Shown one piece after another: positions 52,301 through 63,600 of a DNA stretch of 64,000 nt. The translations under genes were made by a program, and so were the position numbers. The notes beneath the pieces were generated by a model. That model ran no database searches. It was not told the origin of the DNA and saw only the letters and a list, made by a program, of their open reading frames with translations. The DNA is from Chromobotia macracanthus (taxonomy: Eukaryota > Chordata > Actinopteri > Cypriniformes > Botiidae). Within the stretch, counting starts at the first letter, position 1. Each line of letters opens with the position of its first letter. The DNA lies in assembly GCA_036877525.1 (NCBI GenBank), contig JAZGTH010000065.1:7165001-7229000 (forward strand). The letters are read 5' to 3'.

Positions 52301-55300
52301 GATTGTGGCCAGGCTTGAGCTGTTGCATAGGGAGGCCCCTCACTCCTTTATAAAATTCTAAAGAGTCTAAAAAGTAAGCACTTTCCATTCTACTTGGAAA
52401 GTTTTTTTTGTACACATCACAGGTTTAACACTGAGAACAATCTCACTGCATCAACATAACAACTTCTTAAAATGTTGGGACTTACAGAGCATTAAATGTT
52501 TTCAAAAGCAGCAGTTCATATCAGTTAATGGTTTTGCCTTTTGGCAGAAGAACATTTGACTAGCTAACTGAAATGAGAATGTGTTATCCGGCATCTGCCA
52601 GATCTCTTCTATTCACCTCATATCTGCAAGAGGCAGTCGATTAAGTTTGCATTGATTTATTACTAGAGTGGATTTGGGGAAAAGGGCTTATTTGAGGTAG
52701 AATAGAATAGAAAATGGAATAGAATAGAATATATACTGCCAAATGACCAACACTAATTAAATTGATTTAAAATGTTGTGAAAAATGTTACAATACAGTAT
52801 ATATTTGTAATAACTTGGAACATGTCTGACCTCTGTATTGTATCGTATTTTATTTGCTTCAACAGTACTATCATTTTATTAGCATGTACTTTCAATTAGC
52901 TTTCCCACCTTTGTGAAACTCTTACAAGCTGTTTTACAAGAGTTTCATCACTAGTTGCTGAATAAAAAAATATTTTTTGGAGATTTTCAGTCTTGTTTTA
53001 AATTTCCTCAGCCAGTAGGAGCAGCAGACAACCTGTTTTTACCTGGATAATAACTAACCTGGACTATCTAACCTATCTAACTATTAACATCTGAATGTGT
53101 AATTTGGAAAAGCCCTAGTTAAAATACATTTATGAATCTGTTTGAAGCTATTCAAAGTTGCCATCTTATTAAATGTAAAAAAATTAAATGTTTACATGCC
53201 ATTATAAGAAACTTACTTTGGACAAAATGTTAATTGGAGTATTATGTAAATCACATGATATATGAACATGGTAATTATACAGTCCAGTGGTGTTTAAGTA
53301 CTGTGGCTTTACCATCTGATACTGTATGAAAGACCAATTTGTTCCTCATTGTCATCCCCACAGAAAGAGCACAAAGTTGCAGTAAAGTTGCTAGTGAGTT
53401 TATCCCAGTAGTTTCATTTTTTTACAGTTGTCTTAAATTATAAATGCTACTCAAGTTGCAGTGGAAGATAGATTTGTAATAAGATCGTAAATATTGACTG
53501 TTTGGTTCTTCATATACGAGCTATGGGGCTCCTGGGGCCACATTATTAAGAGAGCTCATTTGACTGATTGATCATTTGATTGATGGTAACTGAGGCATTA
53601 ATAAAGAGGATTTCCTATCAATGTCAGTTCCATTGAGCTGTTACTTGTTTATTGTCTGCTGCTTCAGTACAGCATAGAAGGAGAGACTGCAGGAGTCCGC
53701 AGACCGCAGAGGAACTCCTACTAGTTAGTGGACCTGTTTTTGCTGGGTCTTATACACCATCTGCTGTTATTCACATCACCTCCAATAAACATTCTTTAAT
53801 ACTGTAGCATCCCTACAAAACCATAACTTTACACTGCTGCAAAAAGATGAGACTATTCAAACTGAAAGTATTTGTTAAAACTCTCTCTTCTATCCCATTT
53901 TATTGGATATGCTGTCATATATTGTATAGATTGGTTGCCTCTGAGGCTTTAATTAAGCTGATTTCTGTATACATGTTATACAAGTAAACCTTTTGGAGAT
54001 TCAGTGTAAAAACTGACTGTGTGGTGCTTTCAACATTGCTCTGTCTGACAGAGTGGTCCAAAATATCAACTTCCAGCTTGACCAATGTGTGTGTTTTTAC
54101 AGGACTGCCTGTATGTCCAAGCATATGATGTCAGTGTGGCAGTGGCAGTATGGGAAACAATTTAGAAATGATTGTTTTTGCAGCTTAGTTTGGTGTCGCT
54201 AGTGGCTCATAAATGACACACTTAACCTTTAAGGTTTTTATCACTCCCGATTGTTCAATCTGCTGTTTTGTTTTTCCAGCTACTGAAGCTAGATGGCTGA
54301 CACCTTTTGCGTTTTTCGAGACTTGCCAGACTTTTACTAACCCCATTACATGCCTTCAAGGGCACTTGAACTTGCACCTATCTGCATGAACAAAACAGTA
54401 GCCTCCTACAAAGCAGAATTAGCAGGTATAGACTGTTGATCAGCTCTTGTGATGACTCACCATACTGCCCCCACAAAATGACTGCGCCAGTATGTCATTT
54501 AACTTAAAGCTTGTAATTTACACTGTTCACTGAGCACTTATCTCTTCTGTTTCAGGGAAAACATACAAAATCACAGGTTTTACAAACAGCCTACATCACA
54601 AATTCATTGCTAGATACCTGTTCCGACTGACAGATTTGTCTTTCCTGACATTTGATTTCTCTTTTACGCCCAACAGGTGTGTGTCATTTACATATCAGCT
54701 GGTTAATATGCGCTGGAGGTTTTGGGGTTTGCAAACTGTGGAAGGTTTAATAGATGCAGAGTGTGTGCTGTGTGTCATCTGTCTGTGGGTAGAGGGCTTT
54801 AGCCACTGATTGATAAAACCCAACCTAAACCTTCAGCAATCAGCCACTCATTATCTCAGCAAAATTACTACATCACCCAGTTCAAACAGCTGTAATGAGC
54901 TAGCATAAAGAATCAGGGCTGTGATGCACCATCTCCCATCATTGTCTGTTCACTTTCTCTCTCTCCGGCTCACCAAATGTGTTTACATGCACAAGAATAT
55001 TACAGTATTAATCCAGACTTAGTAATCGCTATATATACACACAAACCTGATTGCCCAAACCATATCAAGCCAATGTTCCAGATCCATAATGTAGACCTTA
55101 ATCAGAAAATGATGAGCAGGTAAACATGGTCACTGAAGCTTGTTTATTCCTAGTTCACTACTGCTGCCCAGTTATCAGTTATATTTAAACTGGTCTGACT
55201 TTTCTTTCATTTTTAAGTTTTTTTTGAGCTCTCAGACAATGGATTTTACATTACGTGCCTTTGCTTTTAAGTCTTTGCTTTTTTTCTTCTTTGTTATATC

Positions 55301-57640
55301 TTCTTTGCTTGTTTCCTGCAGGGTCCCATTGAGAATGATGTAGTCATCCATGTGGCCCTGATAGCGGAGAGTCAAAGGTAAATACGTTTCTCATGTCTCC
55401 ATCTCTCTTTCTTCCTGCCCTCCTCTGGTTTAATTGATGTGTGGATGCTAATTGTTGGGATATTCTGTAGCTTTCATCTATCAGCACTCTCATTTAAAGC
55501 TTTTCTGATGAGCGTAGGAGGTTAAAGAGGTCGTGCGGCCAGCTGGTCCCAGCCAGTCCCACTTAGCCGTTCATTTAACATTGTTCACCCCAGCACTTAA
55601 CCCACATCTCCCCTCATTTACACCACAAACCTTAATCATGATTTCTCTTCACAGTTTCCACTCAGCCATCAGCACCTTCAGCACTATCATTTAAAGAAGC
55701 AAGTTCCTCTTAACCTTGGAACAATGTTGCTCAAATATTATAACATAAGCTCAGGCAGAGTTGCCAGTTACATTGTGAATATCCATTTATTGGTTGAAAG
55801 GCTGCAAAATGTCAATTAGTTAGATAGTCATGGCACAAAATGAAATCACAACAGTAACTAGAAAATAAAAGTTGGCCGAGACAAATAGCTAGATAGTGAG
55901 AGAGATTTTGTCAGGCTAACATGATTGTTTTCAAGCTTGGGTAAGTATACAGAGGAAATAAAATACATTGATCCTATTAAAGCAAAATAGAAAAGAATAT
56001 GGGCTATCTAAATTTTCTTACACTTTTCATCATTTTTCATCAATGTTGCTAATGCCTCTGTCTGGCTCTTGTATTTCAGACTGCAGGTCTTCCTCAACAC
56101 CTACGGCATCCAAACCCAGACCCCACAGCAGGTGGAACCCATTCAGATCTGGCCCCAGCAAGAACTGGTGAAGGTATCACTGGACATTCAGCTTATCAGT
56201 GAATCAAACTGAACAACAAACAAATCTTCCAAACTGACAAATGTCTGTGACAGGCAGTCCATTAAAAAATTGCACAGTTTATCAAGCAGTCACTCAGCCT
56301 GCACTGACCTGTATTACTCATGTCAGTCACTGACCTAGAGAGTCATTTTTGAGTGCTCTTACAGATTTACAGCATGGATTGAGCCTTAATAAAACACTGA
56401 TTTAATCAGTCTGACGAAAGATGCTATAAACAAACTTTGGTTTGTCAGATAACTGTGAGATGTGACATTAACTGTGACATTTATAATGTTCTATAAATGT
56501 CCTTTGTGAACATGCAGGAAAAATATTACTGCAAAATGACAGTATTTCAGTGTTAAACATCTGCCAGATGATGTTAATTTACCAATTCAACAATTTAACA
56601 ATTCATTATAATAGACTATTTTTCGTTACAATCAATGTTCCTTCTGCCATTAACCAGTAGAGTATAGAGAGGAGGCGTGTGTGTGTGGCTTTTTGTAACT
56701 GTATATTGGGGACAAATTTACATTTACATTTAGTCATTTAGCAGACGCTTTTATCCAAAGCGACTTACAAAGGACGAGAGCATTGAACATTTTGTCTTGT
56801 ACGCCAACGAGCCAAGTCTACAAAGCTAGATTTACAAGCGGACATTGTATTCTGTTACTAGAGAAAAAGATGGACTAGAGACAGGGAATTTTTTTTTGTA
56901 AGGATAGAAGGATAGGATAGAGGGACAGGATAGAGCAGCATTAGGGTTCAGACAGGTGTCTGCGAAACAGGTGTGTTTTGAGTTGTTTTTTGAAGGTTGT
57001 GATGGTCTCAGCAGATCAGGTGGAGGCTGGCAGTTCATTCCACCACAATGGAACAGAATAGGTGAAAGTTTTACAGATTGATCTGATGCCTCATTGTGGG
57101 GGAACGGTCAGCCGTCGCTCGTTAGCTGACCGTAGCTGGCGGGAGGGGACATATGTCTGGAGGAGTGAGTTGAGGTAGGAGGGAGAGGTTCCGGTTATTG
57201 TCCTAAAGGCAAGCGTAAGAGATTTAAATTTGATGTGGGTGGACTTTTGGGTACAAATTTGTACCCAAAAGTGAACAAAACCTGACAAATCGGAGCAAAA
57301 CCTTTTTCTGGGGACATCATCTGTAATAACGCTATAAGAATATAGTAAATACATTTGTTTTTATTGTAAATGTAGAAAGTTTTCTGTTAGGGTCACGGTT
57401 AGCGTGTAGGTTAGGGTCAGATTATAGTTTTTATAACTAGCTGTTTATAAAAACAGTCGATGGAATGTCCCCATTTAGATAAGTAAAGATGCACGTGCGT
57501 ATGTGTGAGAGAGAGAGTGCACATGTTTGTTCTTCTGTCTGTGGGTGTGCGAGTGGGTGGTTTTGTCGCTGGAGCGTGTAGTTTAAAAGCTGTTTAAAAT
57601 GATAAAGCCAGAACAGTTTCTGTTTTCTGTCTGTGGTCAG

Positions 57641-57693
<53 letters not shown>

Positions 57694-60600
57694 CGCGCTA
57701 GCTCCACAGAGTGTACATTAGAGAGAGTGATGGTTTGCTAAGCATGCCCCTGTATTTCTCTGTAAGGATGTTTTTTCAGTGGCTGACCTATTAGAGACAG
57801 CTGGTGCTCTCTGCATAGCCCTGCCTGCTTACATTTACATCAGCTGCCTGACCGCAGCAGAGTGCCAGTTACCCTCACCATTGTCACCTTACATGGTAAA
57901 TGGCACAATGTCACATTTGAGATCAAGGCTTTGTTGGCTAATGACAACGATAACATCAGAATCTATTCCTCTATGGTGTTCTGCTGTGTGCAACCACCCT
58001 ATGTTTCCTCTGTATGACCACATAAACTGTCCACAAACATGGCGCTTTGTTTTCTGTGGGTGTTGCAATTTTGAGAACATATTTTAACATCCGTAGTAAT
58101 TGATTCCACGATCATGAGCTTCTTTTGCTGCAGCAGTCTGATGCCGAATAAAAGCTATAGCAATCCTTTATAGTAATAACAGGGCTGAATTGTACGCAAC
58201 AGTTCCATATTGGGTTCTGTCTGCAGGTCCTGCGCTCTGCCTGCACAAAAAGAATCTACAGCTATACCTGCAGATGTTTGTTTGTTTATACACGTCTATA
58301 CTTTACAAATCCTTCAATCTGATTAATCGTGAAATACTGGAGCAGATAAAAGAATGTTTCGCAGGTGCTGCTACTGATCTAGCAGTATGTCTGCAGATAG
58401 TGATATAAGTGTGGAAGTCATTTAACATCGGCACTCTGGCTTCTCAGACCTTGGTGTGCTTATGCTTAACACGTGTGACATTTACAGGTTTCGTATCAGG
58501 CATGTTGAGCTCCTGATTAGAGAGAGGGCACTCTCGATTCAGTTGTGTCTTCCCCCTCATTGCTATTCTATACACAAATTTTCCAAGGTACAGAGATCCA
58601 CAGACAGCAGAAGAGTCCTTCAGCACAAAGCTCTCTGATAAAGGTTTGTTTTTCGACAACAGTCTGTCTATTTTGTCTAAATGAGCAGCCGTCTTCCTCT
58701 GCTGCAAACAGAGTTGGGTTCTCCTAGGCAGGGGTGTGTTGTTCTGTTATTTTTGTCATGCCATGCAGTACACTGTCATACATGAGTATTATTCAAAGAA
58801 TGTCAAACTGCAGGAGGGCAGAGAGATATAGAGCGCCATCTAATGTCCTATAGGTGCCAGCACATGCTGAATTCTACACTGGAGGATCATCGGCAGTGCT
58901 TGGTTTATTGCTTATGCTGGGTGAGGGGTTTGTTGTGCTGCTAACAGACCTTGTGAAAAATACCTGGTAACAGTCTTCATCAGTTTCAACTTAACACATG
59001 ACGTGTTAAGTTGAAACTGATGAAGACTGTTACCAGTTATTTGTCCTGTGTGATACAGATTTATCCAGTTACAGCTAAGAAAGATGTGTGTGTCTGTATA
59101 CAGATCCGTACATTAGATGTGAGGTAAAAGAGGAAAAATGGTCCGTCTGCAGGAAATAACAATGAGCTAAAATGCCCTCATTAACAAATCTAAGTAAACC
59201 TGTGTATGTACATTTGCAGGCATACCGCTTCCTGGCCATCAATAAAAAGCTTGGTTTGAGTGGGAGACCAGAAAGGCCCGTTGGCTGCATTGGCACTTGT
59301 AAGGTAAACAGTGTGTTTTCACAACAGGAAATGCAAACATCTCCTCATTGAATTCTGTTCAGTACAGATTTCTGTTGTTAATCCTCGTGAGGCTCAAAGT
59401 TACTCAGTGGCTGCAATGATTAAATATTAGTCCAGCTCACTTTTAACAAGACACAAACTTAAAATATGACAAGAAGTGTGGATGATTACAAGGCTGTGTT
59501 CCAAAATCTAGTGAGCTTCCTATATAGATACCAAGGAAGCATACTAACTGGAATAGTAATTTAAAGGCTGTACATTTCAGATTTTCTTAAGAAGCACACA
59601 ATCATTATCATGTTACCTACCTCTTGAAACAGGCTTAAAATGCTTAAGGTCTTAAAATGCTTCCTGTGTAGGCGGCTCAAAAGGTTTTGGAGCAGAGCCT
59701 AAAGCTTGTGTGAGTAAGAGAGAGGAATGCTATGATGATTGGGAGCGTGCTAAATTGTTGGCACAGAACAAGAAAACAAAAATGCATAGTAGCAAATGTT
59801 ACCAGAAATGTTACCACCGAATTACAGAAAAATTATAGAAAAACAGCATCAACAGAAATTCAATATGAATGTTAAAGCATTACAGTCGAGTTTTGATTCA
59901 TGCTCAGTTTGTGTTTAAAATTGTTTATGGATGATGACATTTACAAAAAGAGCCTCCAAAGCATAAAGCCTCTATATTTGATCGAGAATTGATTTGGAGG
60001 TCATATGCCTCTAAAGAAAATGTTCCAATCTTTATTGTGCACAGTGATACAGAGTGAAAATGGTTTTGTTTTGGTCTGTTTAAAATGAATAGCATGTTTT
60101 ATGTGTAGGTCTAGAGCTTACAGTCATCTACATGAGTGTCTTTCCTCTCTCTCTCAGATTTATCGAATTCTTGGGAAGACTGTAGTCTGCTATCCAATCG
60201 TATTCGATCTCAGTGACTTCTACTTGTCCCAGGATGTCATGCTTTTGATCGATGATATCAAGGTAAGATGGGCAATGTCACACCTCGCTGGTCCCTTAAA
60301 TGAAGGCTTGCTTGATGTTCCACACTTGGTCTCTCTTTCTATATAAAGAATCTAATTTAGGGCAGAAAATGGTAAGTGAACAGAATCCTTTTTCGCAAAT
60401 CATCAGCCTTAGCTTCTGTGTTTCCAAACTCTCTTACTGCTTGTATGCTTGTTTGTACTCACTCAGTTATTCACATCAGTGTATATGTATAATTGTGTTT
60501 ATATTCACAGAATGCCTTGCAGTTTATTAAGCAGTGCTGGAAGATGCCAGGTCGGCCTCTTTTCCTGGCCCTCATCAGAGAGGATAACATTAAGTAAGTA

Positions 60601-63600
60601 AGAGGTTATCTCAATCACCAGATCCTGATTTTACTCATTAAAATGATTGTAATTTCAACTCTTGCTTGCTAGGGGGAGCCGGTTCAACCCCATTCTGGAC
60701 ATGCTGGCATCATTTAAGAAGGGAAACATTGGTGGGGTTAAAGTTCACGTGGACCGACTTCAGGTGTGCGGCTCTTACAAATAGATAATTTTATATGCAG
60801 AGCATCTTCACTCACATGATACACTCTTGTGACAACTCTTAGCTGCTGTGTGTGTATTGATTACCAGCTGTTTGCAGCATATTCAGTTCACAGCATTCAG
60901 TTGCATTACTGCATAATAAATCTGTCTTTATGGCACTCTTCAGACACTGATATCAGGTGCTGTGGTAGAGCAACTGGATTTCCTGCGTGTCAATGAAGCT
61001 GAGTAAGAATAATGTCTGTTTACTCTTTGTTTCTTTAAATCAGTGCATGGTTTTTCTGCACCTTTTATGTTCAATGTGTTTCACTTGTTTATCTGTTGAG
61101 AAAATACTAATAAAGGAACTGCTGCTGTTTCTAATGCATGAGGTGGCCTTATTTTTCATATCCTTGTGCCATAATAACGTCCTCCTGTTGGCTGTTTTCT
61201 GACTGAATGGTGTGTAGAATTCCAGAGTTTAAGAGCTTTGAGGAACTGGAGCTACCTAAGCACTCAAAGGTGAAGCGTCAGACCAGCACACCGAATGCCT
61301 CAGACCTGGAACAGCAGCCTGAGATCAACACTGAGGAATGGTTCCATAAATCCACATATGAGATTCTACAGAAGTTCAATGTGAGTCTAACAAACTTGGC
61401 AATGTGTGGATCTGAGTTTAATATAGATGCTCTTATATAACTTCACAACATATTCTGTGATTATTATTAGGACTGTGACTGCTTAGCCAGTCAAGCCCAG
61501 CTGGCCAGTGTTCTCTTAAAAAAAGAAGGCCCTGACTTCTTCGACAGAAACGGTATGTAGTATCCTAAATAACACTTACTCGTAATTATAAAGCAACAAT
61601 GTTTATTTTAAAGAGCAGTCTGGTGATGTTTAGGCCACTTCTCTTTCTCTGTGATGGCAGGTCTTTTTACTAATGGCTTAATGATTAATTGTTGAGAATG
61701 TTTCAGGGTTGGTATAACTGTTTGCTTTTTAAAAAGCCACAGAACACCTCTTGCTACATGGCTGCTTCTAAAGCTCGCCTGAATGAAATGCCTGCTGTAA
61801 TCCATTTAGTGCCTTCATGGCTAAGCATCCGAGTTTGGAAATGCTAAGTCACACCCTTGTCATGGTCTGCCATTTAACAGTCTAATTCCTACTGTTATCT
61901 TGTAGCTCAGGATTGCTCACACTCTTAAATGGACTGCTTTAAGAAGCCATGGTGAGATTAAATATGTGGCTATATGTGATTTCATGTTGCAAGTCAGTGA
62001 CTGAGCCAGTTGTTACGTTCCACTTGTCTTTAGGCCTAAAGTCTGCAGGGAAGTTTTTCTTTGGGACACACCAAAGCTGAAAGTTTGCATTTGATATGGT
62101 TAATGTTCTATTGCTAACAAGACTGAACCATCTTTATGTCCAGAAAATCTCAAGTATGACTTGGAGAGAATATACAGAAGAGCTGGGAGCAGGAAGCTTT
62201 GGTAAGAGTTTGTCTCACTTTCCAATCACAAAGCAACATTTTACATCTCGAACCTATTTTCTCATTAGTAGGGTAGAAATGTTTATATTTGAATAGTGTT
62301 AACTAGGGATGGGCACGAGTACTTGAAAGTGACAGGAGTTGATCGATCATGAAAACAGTCTTATTGCGTGACTTGACTGTTTTTTAATTTTCAAATGTGT
62401 CACATCAAAATTCTATAATGGTACATAAAGGTGTCCAAAAGGGGTCTCATTTATAATTCTTTGCTATACAATCCATCAGCAATTTGCAGTGTAGTTCATC
62501 AGCAATACTCAGCAATCTGAGCTGAGTTACCAAGCGACAGTTTTAAAGTGTTTGTGTTTCTATCAAATGTTTTTACTTTACACAGCATCTTAAAAATTTA
62601 ATGCTGCAGTTGTAAGATGTTGACCCCACCACCCCCATGAGTACTCAATGTATACACAAAATGACCATAATGCCCATCACTAGTAATTATAGCTGTCCTT
62701 GTTTTTGCCTGTTCTTTTTACTTGTCCATTTCTAATGGTACATAAAACTAAACACATTCTGCACATTTTTAAACGCACGCAACATCCTATAGGCTGGCGG
62801 TGCGTAGTGCTGCGGCCGTCATCCAGAAGTTTGCCGGTTCTATAGCACCTCATATTACTACTATGTTGGTCCATGGCAAGCAGGTAACTGACTAGGGGGG
62901 CACATGACCTCTGCATGTGTTGTAAATGTTGACACTGTCCAGAGGATGTTAACTCACACAAGCAAACAGCACTCATCCTTTCCTCATTGTTTTTCCTTTA
63001 GCACATTATTTACACTCGCTTCGTCAAGCTGTTGCTCTGATCATGCAGCTCATCTTTGGTTTGTTTATTTCCTTTTAATTGCGTCATTTTGCGCCTGTGG
63101 TCACGGTTTCCTTAAATGGAGTTGAGCGTGTTTTTATCCCCTGTAACATAAATTGGCACATCTTAACTGCGGTTACCAATGTAATAATGTCTCATTTACT
63201 TTTGTTTGTCAATAACACATTTATTAATTCCTCAATGGAATCCATAAGCTAAAATTGGTGAACATTAAAATGCTTTTTCCTAGATCAGGATAAAGGAAAA
63301 TGTGGAATGTATTATGTTATTCCAGGATAAATATCACGTCAGCAACAACAGCCTTTAATGGCCACTTTAAGATGCTGAACTCTGCAATGCATCCCAGAGG
63401 ATGAAATTCTTGGAATATGGAACACCTCCTCACCCATTCAAATAAGCTCTTTAAATCATGCTGCATTAGATTTAGAATGTGTGAAGGTGATTCTTTCTCA
63501 TGAGCAGGTAGTGATGAAACTGAAAACAAAATCCAAAAAGGTTTTGGGAGTTCACAGAGTTCTCATAAACAAGCTGTTTTGCAGTTTGGGGTCAATTTCT

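Larger units (their letters stand above)
47774..55321 (+). other. phkb: phkb intron 15 (longest phkb intron here)
   Basis: The 7.5-kb intron contains a dispersed repeat copy (50264-50390) directly upstream of a 12-bp minisatellite (50433-50598), a degenerate AGACCAAGA-type tandem tract (51655-51770), and a short AGAAT repeat (52698-52730). The stretches 47774-50260 and 52740-55320 show nothing I can identify. Confidence 0.65.
56174..59219 (+). other. phkb: phkb intron 17
   Basis: This 3-kb intron contains a dispersed repeat split by a LINE fragment (56680-57490), a GT microsatellite (57641-57690) and a perfect palindrome (58964-59036). The stretch 57720-58950 shows nothing I recognise. Confidence 0.7.

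Noticed and set aside
57091..57354. Open frame of 87 codons on the minus strand as a host gene
   Set aside because: Its middle part is the reverse transcriptase remnant of the LINE fragment and its ends are other repeat sequence.
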